This document shows, piece after piece, positions 53,922-63,275 of a DNA stretch of 64,000 nucleotides; the first letter of the stretch is position 1; each line of letters starts with the position of its first letter. Source of the DNA: Agrobacterium tumefaciens (GTDB lineage: Bacteria > Pseudomonadota > Alphaproteobacteria > Rhizobiales > Rhizobiaceae); contig CP048469.1 of the NCBI GenBank assembly GCA_025559845.1, positions 2,046,001-2,110,000 of the forward strand, written 5' to 3'. A program made the translations under genes and the position numbers. The notes below the pieces were generated by a model, which searched no databases, was not told the origin of the DNA, and saw nothing but the letters and a program-made list of their open reading frames with translations.

Positions 53922-54626
53922 TTACGCCCGCCCATCAACACTGGACGTCAATAGCGGCAGCATCGCTTCAGCTACGCCTTTGGCCGACGCAGGATTCTGG
54001 CCCGTCACCAGCCGCCCGCTTACCACGACCTGAGCCTCAAAGTTTGCCGCCGGCAGATGGCTGGCGCCTCGGTCATGCAGAACGTCGGCAAGCAAAAACG
54101 GTACGGTGTCATATAAACCGACTGCACGCTCCTCATCGTTGGTGAAGGCCGAGACCTCCTTACCAGCTACCAGATAGCGACCATCGGAGAGCTTGACGTT
54201 CACCAATCCAGCCGGCCCGTGGCAAACCGCCGATACCACGCCACCATGCTCGTAAATTCGTGCCGCGATGGCTGCCAGTTCGGCGTTGTCAGGAAAGTCC
54301 CACATCGTCGCGTGACCACCGGCATAGAAGATGGCGGCATAAACGTCGGGATCGATCCGTGACGGCGCCAACGTGTTTTCCGTAGCTCCGCGAAGCGTCG
54401 CATCATTCCAGAATTCAGCATTGATCGGATCATCCAGGTTCAACCCATCGACATGAGTCTTTCCGCCCTTCGGGCTTACGAAATCGACGGTGAAACCCGC
54501 CTCTACAAGAACTTTGTATGGATGGCTCACCTCTGACAGATAGAAGCCGCTGGGTGTGGCATCAGGTGCGTCTGCGAGACCTTTCCTGTCATGGCTGGTC
54601 AACACAAAGAGTATGCGCTGTGACAT
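53922..54626 (-). CDS. DJ-1/PfpI (Hsp31-type) protein
   Basis: A 234-residue class I glutamine-amidotransferase-like protein. The nucleophile Cys is in VVSAVCHGPAGLVNVKLSDG, and the strand IFYAGGHATMWDFPDNAELA matches Hsp31-like proteins that act as glyoxalase III or deglycase-like stress enzymes. ATG 54626 has AGGAG upstream. Its stop lies 3 bases before the split MFS start, so they form one operon, divergent from the LysR gene at 54787. Confidence 0.9.
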   Translation of the reverse strand: MSQRILFVLTSHDRKGLADAPDATPSGFYLSEVSHPYKVLVEAGFTVDFVSPKGGKTHVDGLNLDDPINAEFWNDATLRGATENTLAPSRIDPDVYAAIFYAGGHATMWDFPDNAELAAIAARIYEHGGVVSAVCHGPAGLVNVKLSDGRYLVAGKEVSAFTNDEERAVGLYDTVPFLLADVLHDRGASHLPAANFEAQVVVSGRLVTGQNPASAKGVAEAMLPLLTSSVDGRA

Positions 54627-54786
54627 TTTCTGGCTCCTTTGAAGATTTGAATGTGCATATGGCATCCGCCGCAGCCTCGGACCGCATGGCTGGATGAGCA
54701 TGCTCGACACTCATTCTGGGTGATTTACTTTAACCTTAAAAGCGCCTAAAATTGACAAACACTTTCCCCAAAATGGGCCAAATCAA

Positions 54787-55686
54787 TTGCGCAACGATGA
54801 TCTTGCCGTCTTTCTGCATGTGGTTGACCGTCACAGCTTTTCGGCTGCGGCAAGGGACCTTCAAGTTGCTCCCAAAGCTGTCAGCAAGCAGATCGCAAGG
54901 CTGGAGAGTGCTCTCGGAACCACCTTGTTCGAACGGAACACGCGTAACCTGCGTATCACCGACGAGGGTCGCGTCATTGCCGAGAGAGCGCGCGTCGCCC
55001 TGTCGGTCCTCGATGAAGTAAAAGAACTTGCCAGAGGTGGAAGCCAGGAACTGACCGGCAACATACGACTGACCGCTCCAGCACCGTTCGGACGCAAGTT
55101 TGTGGCGTCAGCGATCACTGACTTTTGCCGGCTACATCCCAAGGTCGGATTTGATCTGCGCCTCTCCGACCAGGTTCAGGATCTCTATAGCGGCGACCTG
55201 GATCTGGCAATACGTATGGGTGAACTGGCCGATTCAAGGCTTCTTGCTCGCAGGGTGGCGGACAATCGCCGTATCCTGGTGGCCTCACCGGCCTTCGTTG
55301 AAGGGCATGGGAACCCCGCGCGGCCGGAGGACCTGGAACATCACAACTGCCTGGTGTTCGCCTATCCCGGACTACTGCAAAACACATGGCCGCTTCGAAA
55401 GGGACGGCGCGAGAAGTCCGTGCTGATCGGTGGCACGCTCTGTAGCGACAATGGCGATGTTTTACATGAATGGTGCCTTGCCGGGTTGGGAATCTCATTG
55501 CGTGAAACCTGGGATATCCACGAAGAGCTACGTAACGGCCAACTGGTGCGCATACTGCCCGAATGGGAGGGTGTAGCATCGAAAATCAGCCTTGTGCGAG
55601 CACGCAGAGAGCCCGTGCCGCACCGATTGACTGCATTTAGCGAATTTCTGCTCGAACGGTGGCGGCAGGCGCCGTGGGATGAATGA
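54787..55686 (+). CDS. LysR-family regulator, TTG start
   Basis: A 299-residue regulator: LAVFLHVVDRHSFSAAARDL and PKAVSKQIARLESALGTTLF (HTH), with effector domain from GNIRLTAPAPFGRKFVASAI. No ATG lies in frame; TTG at 54787 is the likely start because LysR homologues begin a few residues before this helix. Divergent from the DJ-1/MFS operon, it is their probable regulator. Confidence 0.85.
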   Translation: MRNDDLAVFLHVVDRHSFSAAARDLQVAPKAVSKQIARLESALGTTLFERNTRNLRITDEGRVIAERARVALSVLDEVKELARGGSQELTGNIRLTAPAPFGRKFVASAITDFCRLHPKVGFDLRLSDQVQDLYSGDLDLAIRMGELADSRLLARRVADNRRILVASPAFVEGHGNPARPEDLEHHNCLVFAYPGLLQNTWPLRKGRREKSVLIGGTLCSDNGDVLHEWCLAGLGISLRETWDIHEELRNGQLVRILPEWEGVASKISLVRARREPVPHRLTAFSEFLLERWRQAPWDE

Positions 55687-56086
55687 ACATAGAATTTAAA
55701 CAGAGTCCATCTAGCCTTGCGATCGCCGATCTGCTGTGGATGTTAGAAAAGTCTGAAGCTGCCCAGGCATTGAACCTCCGTGTATTGCAGAACAGGGGCC
55801 CATGTCAGTGACTGCACCCGACGCCACTCCGGAACCAGTGCCGCGCTTCACTGCACTTCAAGGCCGCTTAGGGAGCAGCGGTCTCCGTCGACTATAATCG
55901 AGGCCATTCACAGTCAGTCAATATCTGTGATTAACGACCGTATCGAGGTGCGATCTGGGCAGTGGGTTGCAATAGGTTCTGTGCTGGTGACAATGCCAGT
56001 CAACAGGGCACCTCGGCACTACGTTATTGGCACCGCGGACATGGAAATGACCTTGCCCATCCTTGTAACCGTGGCAGATCAACCAG
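55687..56086. other. Intergenic between two convergent LysR genes
   Basis: No supported gene. A plus-strand frame at 55780-56121 has no family character and an Arg/Ser-rich composition typical of a chance frame. No clear terminator hairpin was found. It may be a decayed remnant. Confidence 0.45.
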
Positions 56087-56959
56087 TTACTGATTCAATC
56101 GCTCCCGTAAGAATTCGATGAAGCGTTGCGTCTTTGCAGGTAGCAAACGAGTCTCCGTAATGGCGTAGACGGGGAATGGATTCCCCCACCATTGAGGTAG
56201 CACACGTCGCAATAGCCCGCGGGCGACGTCGCCCGCGGCTATTTCTTCTGGCATGAGGACTATCCCCATGTCGAGCGTCGCAAGGCGTCTAATCATTCCG
56301 ACATTGTTGAGCACAAACCGCCCTCCCACCGAAACCTTGGTTGTACTGACGCCATCCTGCAGAGTCCAAGTGTTGGTTTTCGCCATGCCCAGGCATTCAT
56401 GTCGCTCTAAATCTTCCGGGCCGCCGGGCTCACCTGAGCGTTCAAGATAAGTCGGGGAAGCATAAAGGTAGCTTGGCAACCGCGCCAGAGGCCTCGCGAT
56501 CAGTTGGGAGTCCTCAGATTCCCCCATCCGGACGGCCACGTCGAAGGGTTCGCTCACGAGGTCGACGCGGCGCGGAGTCAGGTCGAAATCGAAAGTGATA
56601 CCTGGATAGAGCCGGGAAAATTCGACGATCACTGGGGCCAGGTAGGTGATGGCGAAATCCACAGGCAGCGAAACACGCAGCGTGCCGCTTGGCTGGGCCA
56701 GCATCTCTCCCAGTTGCTCGTGCGCCAGCCGGGCCTCGTCGACGATGCGCTTGCTGCGCTCAAAATATATAAGACCCGCCTCAGTCAGTTCGACCTTGCG
56801 TGTCGTACGGTGTAGCAGGCGCAAGCCAATGGCTTTTTCCAACGCACCGATCCTTCTCGACAAAGTCGAGCTTGGCATCCCTAGTTTCGTCGCCGCTCCG
56901 CGGAAGCTCTTTGCTTTGACGACTTCAACGAACAACGACATGTCGTTTATAAGAACCAT
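56087..56959 (-). CDS. LysR-family regulator (divergent from OYE operon 2)
   Basis: A 290-residue regulator: MVLINDMSLFVEVVKAKSFR and GAATKLGMPSSTLSRRIGAL (HTH), effector domain from GTLRVSLPVDFAITYLAPVI. ATG 56959 is preceded by GGAG; the eight-codon longer form is less likely. It is divergent from the Old-Yellow-Enzyme gene at 57058 across 98 bases, so it probably controls that operon, as the 12026 regulator does for the first cluster. Confidence 0.9.
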   Translation of the reverse strand: MVLINDMSLFVEVVKAKSFRGAATKLGMPSSTLSRRIGALEKAIGLRLLHRTTRKVELTEAGLIYFERSKRIVDEARLAHEQLGEMLAQPSGTLRVSLPVDFAITYLAPVIVEFSRLYPGITFDFDLTPRRVDLVSEPFDVAVRMGESEDSQLIARPLARLPSYLYASPTYLERSGEPGGPEDLERHECLGMAKTNTWTLQDGVSTTKVSVGGRFVLNNVGMIRRLATLDMGIVLMPEEIAAGDVARGLLRRVLPQWWGNPFPVYAITETRLLPAKTQRFIEFLRERLNQ

Positions 56960-57057
56960 TGGATTGCTCCATATGTGGATCAATTAAATCCATATTGCCT
57001 TATTTATTGCAAGACCAACAAGTGTGATGATGAATTCTTTAAAAATGAGGAATCATC

Positions 57058-58134
57058 ATGAGCAAGCTGTTCACATCTCTCCGCATCGGTCGTCTCACGC
57101 TTCCCAACCGCCTGGTCATGGCTCCCATGACCCGCTCACGCGCCGATGATGCAACCGGAGTGCCGACCGAACCGGTTACCACCTACTATGCCCAGCGCGC
57201 CGGAGCCGGCCTGATCATCAGTGAGGGCGTCTACCCGTCTGCAACCGGTAAGGGCTACGTGCGCACACCGGGCATCGTCGATGATGCACAGGTCGCGGCC
57301 TGGAAACAGGTGACCGAGGCCGTGCATGCCAGGGGCGGACATATCTTCATGCAGTTGATGCACGCCGGGCGTATCTCGCATCCATCGATGCAACCGGGCG
57401 GCGCGCTGCCGGTGGCGCCGTCGGCCATCAAGCCGGAAGGCCAGTCATGGACCGCCAGCGGCCCGCAGGATTACGTCGTGCCGCACGAACTGAGCGTGGC
57501 CGAGATCGCCGGTGTCGTCGAGGACTATCGCATCGCCACCCGCCGGGCGCTGGAAGCCGGCTTCGATGGCGTCGAGCTGCACGGCGCGTCGGGCTACCTG
57601 CCCGAGCAGTTCCTGTCCTCGGGCAGCAACCAGCGCACGGACGAATATGGCGGCTCCATCGCCAACCGCGCGCGCTTCGTGCTGGACGTGCTCAAGGCCA
57701 TGGTCGAGGAAGCGGGCGGCGATCGCGTCGGCCTGAAGATTTCGCCGGAGATGAACTTCAACAGCATCTCCGACGCCACGCCGCAGGAAACCTACACCTA
57801 TCTGGTCGACCAGCTCGGCGGCCTCGACCTGGCCTACCTGCACGTAGCCCTGTTCGGGCCGACCAGCGTCGACTACCACGCACTGCTGCGCCCGCGTTTC
57901 AAGGGCGCCTATCTGATCGGCAGCGGTCTGGACCAGGCCAAGGCCGAGGCTCTCGTCAGCGAAGGCAAGGCCGATGCCACGGTGTTTGGTGGCGCCTTCC
58001 TGGCCAACCCGGATCTGCCCGAGCGCTTCCGTCTGGGTTCCGCGCTCAATGCGCCGGACAAGGACACCTTCTACGCGCCGGGTGCCAAGGGCTACACCGA
58101 CTATCCCACCCTGAACGACGCCGCGAGCGCCTGA
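57058..58134 (+). CDS. Old Yellow Enzyme family FMN ene-reductase, copy 2
   Basis: A 358-residue NemA/XenB-type reductase nearly collinear and mostly identical with 9853-10929. It starts MSKLFTSLRIGRLTLPNRLV (copy 1 MSQLFTAVRIGRLTLPNRLV) and shares SGSNQRTDEYGGSIANRARF and DKDTFY.PGAKGY. It reduces electrophilic enones or nitro compounds with NAD(P)H. A GAGGAA precedes the start. It is followed by a pirin, an isochorismatase-like gene and an SDR in the same direction. Confidence 0.95.
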   Translation: MSKLFTSLRIGRLTLPNRLVMAPMTRSRADDATGVPTEPVTTYYAQRAGAGLIISEGVYPSATGKGYVRTPGIVDDAQVAAWKQVTEAVHARGGHIFMQLMHAGRISHPSMQPGGALPVAPSAIKPEGQSWTASGPQDYVVPHELSVAEIAGVVEDYRIATRRALEAGFDGVELHGASGYLPEQFLSSGSNQRTDEYGGSIANRARFVLDVLKAMVEEAGGDRVGLKISPEMNFNSISDATPQETYTYLVDQLGGLDLAYLHVALFGPTSVDYHALLRPRFKGAYLIGSGLDQAKAEALVSEGKADATVFGGAFLANPDLPERFRLGSALNAPDKDTFYAPGAKGYTDYPTLNDAASA

Positions 58135-58144
58135 GGTTAACGCT

Positions 58145-58879
58145 ATGTCTGTTGTCATCGCCCAGCTTCATCGCGCCAACCACGGTGGTAATTTCCGGGG
58201 CTACGGGTTGAGGGGCGATGCCGGGTTGCTCTCCCCGTTCCTCGGCGTTGATCATTACTGGATGAGCGCGCCGACCTTTCCGCTCCATCAGCATGCGGGC
58301 ATGTCGGCGGTGTCTTATCTGTTTCTTGATTCCGAAACGGGAATGAACAACCGGGATTCCATCGGCACGCATAACCTGATCCAGCCGGGCGGCCTGCACT
58401 GGACTACTGCGGGCCGGGGCGTGGCGCATGAGGAGGTTCCGGCCGAGCGCGGCAAGACGGTTCACGGGCTGCAATTCTTTGTAGCGCTTACGCCCTCGAA
58501 GCGGGACATCGCCCCCTTCCCACTGATCCTCGAGTCACAGGACGTGCCGATCGTGCAGTTGCCGGGCGCAAGGATTCGTGTGCCTCTGGGGAGTTATGGT
58601 CAGAAACGCTCTCCGCTGGCCCCACCGACGGAGGTGACACTACTTGACATCTCTCTGGAGGAAGGGGCAGAGCTGACAGTGCCTGTCCCGGAAGGACATT
58701 TACTTTTCGCCATGCCGATCTTCGGTACGGTCGAAGTGCAGGACCAGCGCTTCAACAGCGAGGACCTGAAACTACCGGTGCTTCCGGCGCAAGACGCTCC
58801 GCGCGATATCGCGTTGAGAGCACCCTTAGGAAGCGTCAAGGTCGTGATTTTCAGCGCACTTCCGCTATCCTTAATCTGA
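58145..58879 (+). CDS. Pirin-family protein, copy 2
   Basis: A 244-residue bicupin with HQHAGMSAVSYLFLD metal His residues, then VAHEEVP and TVHGLQFFVALTP. Its C-terminal half has PEGHLLFAMPIFGTVEVQDQ. It is a more distant pirin than the one at 11056, so the two clusters share gene order but not the same pirin subfamily. It starts 10 bases after the reductase. The likely role is quercetinase-like or redox-sensing. Confidence 0.85.
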   Translation: MSVVIAQLHRANHGGNFRGYGLRGDAGLLSPFLGVDHYWMSAPTFPLHQHAGMSAVSYLFLDSETGMNNRDSIGTHNLIQPGGLHWTTAGRGVAHEEVPAERGKTVHGLQFFVALTPSKRDIAPFPLILESQDVPIVQLPGARIRVPLGSYGQKRSPLAPPTEVTLLDISLEEGAELTVPVPEGHLLFAMPIFGTVEVQDQRFNSEDLKLPVLPAQDAPRDIALRAPLGSVKVVIFSALPLSLI

Positions 58880-58904
58880 TTCCAACCAAACGAGGACTTT
58901 TATC

Positions 58905-59510
58905 ATGGCTCAAGAAAGATTCACTGCCGAAAACTCCGCATTGCTATTGATCGACCACCAGGTCGGCACGATGCAACTGATCAAGAACATCGACTCCCAG
59001 TTCGCTGGCAAGCAGGCGATCGCGCTGGCCAAACTGGCGAAGATCCTGAACCTGCCGACCGTGATCACGTCCAGCCAGGAAGACCGTGCTCAGGGACCGA
59101 TCATGCCGGAAATCGCCGAAATCCTGCCCGAAGCGCACGCCGCGCGCATCAAGCGTCCTGGCGTGGTCAATGCCTGGGCCTACCCCGATTTTCGCGATGC
59201 AGTGCTCGCCACCGGGCGCAAGAACCTGATCATGGCGGGCGTGACCACCGACGTCTGCCTGATCTTCCCGGCTATTGACGCTGCGCTCGAAGGCTTTGCC
59301 GTGCAGGCGGTGATGGATGCATCGGGTTCGCCCAGCGACCTGTCCGAGGAATTCTCGCGCCAGCGCATGCACGATGCAGGCGTCGTGCTCACCGCTACCA
59401 ACACGCTGATGGCGGAGATCGCACAGGATTGGTCGACGCCCGATGGTCAGCAACTGATCGGCCTGCTGTTCAGCGACGTGTTCCCGGCCCTCGGCGCCGG
59501 CATCTCCTGA
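58905..59510 (+). CDS. Isochorismatase-family cysteine hydrolase, copy 2
   Basis: A 201-residue hydrolase: SALLLIDHQVGTMQLIKNID holds the Asp, and LIMAGVTTDVCLIFPAIDAA the nucleophilic Cys. It parallels 8782-9399 in position but is a distinct subfamily (different middle and a TDVC rather than TEVC motif). AGGAC precedes the ATG. It lies in the OYE/pirin operon. Substrate unknown. Confidence 0.88.
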   Translation: MAQERFTAENSALLLIDHQVGTMQLIKNIDSQFAGKQAIALAKLAKILNLPTVITSSQEDRAQGPIMPEIAEILPEAHAARIKRPGVVNAWAYPDFRDAVLATGRKNLIMAGVTTDVCLIFPAIDAALEGFAVQAVMDASGSPSDLSEEFSRQRMHDAGVVLTATNTLMAEIAQDWSTPDGQQLIGLLFSDVFPALGAGIS

Positions 59511-59860
59511 TGCGATAACGGGAGGCGGCGGTGGCCTGCGAGAAGTCATCACAGATATGCCACCGTCGCGAGAAAATTCGTTGCCGTCAGCCCTCAGACT
59601 GAATTGCACAGGAGCTGGCGGCATCCTCGATGCGTTCATTGGAAATTGAAACTTGCAGATTCACGTTATCTACTTTGGATGAAAGCGCGATGCGCAGGCA
59701 TTCGTGATAGAAACAGATTGATCTCACCCACCACACCGTGGTGGTGAACGGCGTGCGCCTGCACTACTTGACGGCCGGTTCGGGTGATCCCCCCTGGTCC
59801 TGCTGCACGGATGACAGCCACGCCCAATTCCGCAAGGCGATATGAACGAGGAGAAAAAGC
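59511..59860 (+). pseudogene. Gap with alpha/beta-hydrolase N-terminal remnant
   Basis: Within this gap (59718-59812) the plus frame reads IDLTHHTVVVNGVRLHYLTA then GSGDP, followed by a one-base shift to LVLLHG and a stop. That is the N-terminus of a haloacetate-dehalogenase or epoxide-hydrolase-like alpha/beta hydrolase. The remainder has been deleted up to the SDR gene. Nothing else is seen in 59511-59715. Confidence 0.7.
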
Positions 59861-60667
59861 ATGTCCTACATTGATGTTTCCAACCACTCCCTGGCTGAGC
59901 TGATTTCGCTGCGCGGTCGCACCGCGGTCGTCACCGGAGGCGCCGCCGGCATTGGCCGTGCGATCAGCAAGCGGCTGGCCGAGTCCGGCGCTAATCTGAT
60001 TATCGGCGACCTCGACGAGGCCAAGGCCAAGGAAACGGCCGCCGAGTTCGCATCCTTCGGCGGCAAGCACATCGGGGCGAGCCTCGATGTCAACGACCAT
60101 GCCTCGGTCTCTGCACTCGCCGACCTGGCCGTGTCATCGACCGGACGGCTCGACATCTGGGTCAACAATGCTGGCATCTACCCCTCCCGGGCGGTGCTGG
60201 ACATCACCGATACCGAATGGGATCGCGTCATCGACCTCAATCTGCGCGGCACCTTCTTCGGCGCCCGCGAGGCGGCGCTGCGCATGCAGCCCAACACCGG
60301 CGTGATCGTCAACATCGTCTCGACCGCCGCCTACAACGCCAGCAATGGCGCCAACTCCGCCCACTACGTCGCTTCCAAGCACGCGGTGGCGGGCCTGATC
60401 AAAAGCCTGGCGGTCGAACTGGGTCCCAAGGGCATCCGCGCCGTGGGCGTCGCTCCGACGCTGACCGAAACGCCCGGCGTGGCGAGCAAGCGCACCGAAG
60501 GCGAGGCCGTCAACGAGGCGCTGGTGCGCTACGCGCAGGCGCTGCCCCTGGGCCGGCTCGGCGTTCCCGACGACATCGCCCGCGTCGTCCTGTTCGCAGC
60601 GTCAGATCTCGGTGCATTCGTCTCCGGCAGCGTGATCCCCGTGGACGGCGGCGACCTGGCCCGTTGA
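59861..60667 (+). CDS. Short-chain dehydrogenase/reductase
   Basis: A 268-residue classical SDR: TGGAAGIGRAISKRLAES (cofactor loop), LDIWVNNAGIYPSRAV (NNAG), and STAAYNASNGANSAHYVASK (catalytic Ser/Tyr/Lys region), with an SDR-type C-terminal DDIARVVLFAASDLGAFVSG. AGGAG precedes the start. The same C-terminus persists as a fragment at 8530-8712 beside the first OYE cluster. Confidence 0.92.
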   Translation: MSYIDVSNHSLAELISLRGRTAVVTGGAAGIGRAISKRLAESGANLIIGDLDEAKAKETAAEFASFGGKHIGASLDVNDHASVSALADLAVSSTGRLDIWVNNAGIYPSRAVLDITDTEWDRVIDLNLRGTFFGAREAALRMQPNTGVIVNIVSTAAYNASNGANSAHYVASKHAVAGLIKSLAVELGPKGIRAVGVAPTLTETPGVASKRTEGEAVNEALVRYAQALPLGRLGVPDDIARVVLFAASDLGAFVSGSVIPVDGGDLAR

Positions 60668-60751
60668 GACGGCGCGCTTGCCCATGCTGACGGCTGGAGA
60701 ACCGCCACTCGCGCGGGCCGCCTGCACTGTCCCAAACGAGAGAAAGCATCC

Positions 60752-62371
60752 ATGACCAGATCACTGGCACTGCTCCTGACCACCGCCTTTTCGACCATCT
60801 GCCTTGTCGCGGCGTGCGGCACGTCCGCCACGTTCGCCACGCAAACCTCGACCTCGACCTCGACCACTGCGCGGGAATTCGCCGGCCTCGACTTCGATTC
60901 CACCCGCTACGAACGCCAGTCCCTGGTTGTCGACGGCAAAAGCATCGCCGTGCGCGCCTACGAGAACATCGTCTACGTCGCCCGGCCGGTGGACACCACC
61001 TACCAGGTGATGAACATATACGTGCCCGAGGCGTATTTCCAGGGCCAGGGCATCGGCGCGTTCACCGCGCAGACCGCGCCGATCTTCTTCCCCAACCAGG
61101 TCGGTGGCTATATGCCCAGCAAGCCGGGCACGCTGGCCGGCCGCGGCGGGTCACCCGGCGATGGTGGCCCGCGCGGTGCCGAAGCGCTGCCGTCCGGAGG
61201 TGCGTCTGCGGGCAGAGGTGCCCCCCCGAGCGACGGCGGCCAGCCCAGCACGATCGCCGTGGCCCTGTCCAAAGGCTACGTCGTCGCCTCGCCCGGCGCC
61301 CGCGGCAGAACCACTCAGGACGCGGATGGCCGCTACACCGGCAAGGCGCCGGCGGCCATCGTCGATCTCAAGGCGGCAGTGCGCTACCTGCGCCACAACG
61401 ATGCGCGCATGCCCGGCGACGCCGAGAGGATCATCTCCAACGGCACCAGCGCGGGCGGCGCACTGTCGGCGCTGCTGGGGGCGAGCGGCAACAGTGCCGA
61501 CTATGGGCCTTACCTGCAGGCGCTGGGCGCCGCGCAGGCGCGCGACGACATCTACGCCGTGTCGGCATACTGCCCGATCACCAATCTCGAACACGCTGAC
61601 AGTGCCTACGAGTGGCTGTTCAGTGGCGTCAACGACTACAAGAAGATCGAGATGGCGATGCTGGACTACAACGTGCAGCGCAAGGAAGTCGCAGGCACGT
61701 TGACGCAGACACAGATTGGCGTGTCAGGTGTGCTGAAGGCGCAGTTTCCTGAGTATCTCAACAGTCTTGCATTGCAAGGACCGCAGGGGCAGGCGCTTCG
61801 GCTGGATGAGGCCGGCAACGGCAGCTTCAGGGAATACATCAAGTCGCTGCTCATCGCTTCCGCGCAGATCGCGCTGGACGAAGGCAGCGACCTGTCGGGC
61901 CTGGACTGGCTCACCGTGCGGGACGGCAAGGTGCGGGATCTGGATTTCGACCGATACGTGCGTTATGCTGGCCGCATGAAACTACCTCCGGCGTTCGACG
62001 CGCTGGATCTGAGCAGCGGCGAGAATCAGCTGTTCGGCACGCAGGCGATCGATAAGCGCCACTTCACCGCGTTCGCCCAGCAGCACAGCGCCGCCGCCGC
62101 CGCACCCCTGGCCGATGCCGAACAGGTCAGGATGATGAACGCGATGCGCTACATCGGTGCGCCCGGCACGGCCACGTCGCGGCACTGGCGCATCCGTCAT
62201 GGCACCAGGGACCGCGACACTTCACTTGCCGTGCCGGCCATCCTGGCCACGACGCTCCTGAATAAGGGCTACGACGTCGATTTCGCCTTGGCATGGGACC
62301 GTCCCCATAGCGGCGATTACGACATGGATGCCCTGTTCGCCTGGATGGAGCGCATCACGCCCGTGAAGTAA
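60752..62371 (+). CDS. Secreted lipoprotein-like tannase/feruloyl-esterase-type hydrolase (subtype B)
   Basis: A 539-residue alpha/beta hydrolase. The signal peptide ends in a lipobox-like VAAC. The nucleophile elbow is SNGTSAGGALSALLGASG, with AVSAYCPITNLEHADSAYEW after it as in bacterial subtype B tannases. Asp and His are probably in RHGTRDRDTS and WDRPHSGDYDMD. A Gly/Pro/Ser-rich insertion (about 125-165) lies before the core. It would hydrolyse gallate-type phenolic esters outside the cytoplasm. It follows the SDR. Confidence 0.82.
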   Translation: MTRSLALLLTTAFSTICLVAACGTSATFATQTSTSTSTTAREFAGLDFDSTRYERQSLVVDGKSIAVRAYENIVYVARPVDTTYQVMNIYVPEAYFQGQGIGAFTAQTAPIFFPNQVGGYMPSKPGTLAGRGGSPGDGGPRGAEALPSGGASAGRGAPPSDGGQPSTIAVALSKGYVVASPGARGRTTQDADGRYTGKAPAAIVDLKAAVRYLRHNDARMPGDAERIISNGTSAGGALSALLGASGNSADYGPYLQALGAAQARDDIYAVSAYCPITNLEHADSAYEWLFSGVNDYKKIEMAMLDYNVQRKEVAGTLTQTQIGVSGVLKAQFPEYLNSLALQGPQGQALRLDEAGNGSFREYIKSLLIASAQIALDEGSDLSGLDWLTVRDGKVRDLDFDRYVRYAGRMKLPPAFDALDLSSGENQLFGTQAIDKRHFTAFAQQHSAAAAAPLADAEQVRMMNAMRYIGAPGTATSRHWRIRHGTRDRDTSLAVPAILATTLLNKGYDVDFALAWDRPHSGDYDMDALFAWMERITPVK

Positions 62372-62389
62372 GGCTCGCAGTAGGGTCAA

Positions 62390-63145
62390 TTATCTGGACA
62401 GTACATTGCCGCTGAACATGCCGCCTCTGAACACAGCGGCGGCAGGATCGGTGGTAAAAAGTACCAGGTCGGTATCCTCACCAGCGTCAACATCATATTC
62501 CTTATCGTCGCGGATAAGGACGCTTTCTCCATTTTTCAGTCTCTGGTTACCGAGGGTTGCACTGCCCTGAAAGACGTATAGCAGCCTCACTACACCGGGG
62601 GTGGGGATCGTCGGCAATGCCAGACGATTTCCCTTATGAAGTCGGACATCATGCAGCCAGGCCTGGGCGCGGAAAACCAGAGGCGCGAATGAAGGGCCTG
62701 CAATCAGCCGCCAGCTATTTTCGCTGAAGGCCGAACTGAAGTCGTGAAACTGCACTTGAGGTGCGAGATCCGGTTCGGATGGTCGGACAAATATCTGCAG
62801 ACATTGCATTGCATCGGTTTCACCGATGACCCGCTCTTCATGCTGGAACGTATGTCCGGCATTCATCAACATAAGACGTGTATTGGATACTTCTTCCGTA
62901 TTGCCCACCGTGTCCAGATGAAGCATCTTTCCTGCGCGCACATAGGTCAGTATTTCGTCATCCCGATGAGGATGCATGGCAATGACCGTACCCGGCTGAA
63001 TAAAGGCATGGTCAATTCGGCCGATCGCGCCGATACCGCTGTCGCCTGAGTTTTCAGCCATACCCGGCCAGAGTATTTCAATGCCAAATCCCCCTGAACC
63101 ATGCTTGTGCTTCAGGCTACGGTCGATCTTGATCATTTCGGTCAT
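62390..63145 (-). CDS. Pirin-family protein, copy 3 (YhhW/YhaK-like)
   Basis: A 251-residue bicupin: GTVIAMHPHRDDEILTYVRA with metal His residues, NAGHTFQHEERVIGETDAMQ, QCLQIFVRPSEPDL, and a C-terminal GVVRLLYVFQGSATLGNQRL. This is the YhhW/YhaK-like branch. ATG 63145 with GGAG upstream is preferred over 63193. It runs convergent to the tannase and in the same direction as the partial SDR upstream. It is the third pirin in this window. Confidence 0.85.
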   Translation of the reverse strand: MTEMIKIDRSLKHKHGSGGFGIEILWPGMAENSGDSGIGAIGRIDHAFIQPGTVIAMHPHRDDEILTYVRAGKMLHLDTVGNTEEVSNTRLMLMNAGHTFQHEERVIGETDAMQCLQIFVRPSEPDLAPQVQFHDFSSAFSENSWRLIAGPSFAPLVFRAQAWLHDVRLHKGNRLALPTIPTPGVVRLLYVFQGSATLGNQRLKNGESVLIRDDKEYDVDAGEDTDLVLFTTDPAAAVFRGGMFSGNVLSR

Positions 63146-63275
63146 ATGTATCTCTCCAGCCAGAGCATCTCTGATGCTCTGGCGCACGTTCATGTTGATG
63201 AACCGTTTGCTACGCCTGTCGACGCATCACCCTGCGATGCTCTTAAAGCATCTTTATCCAGTGCCCAGTGCTCCA

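Noticed and set aside
55780..56121. A 113-residue plus-strand frame between two LysR genes
   Set aside because: No family character, poor start context and overlap with the 3' end of the adjacent LysR gene.
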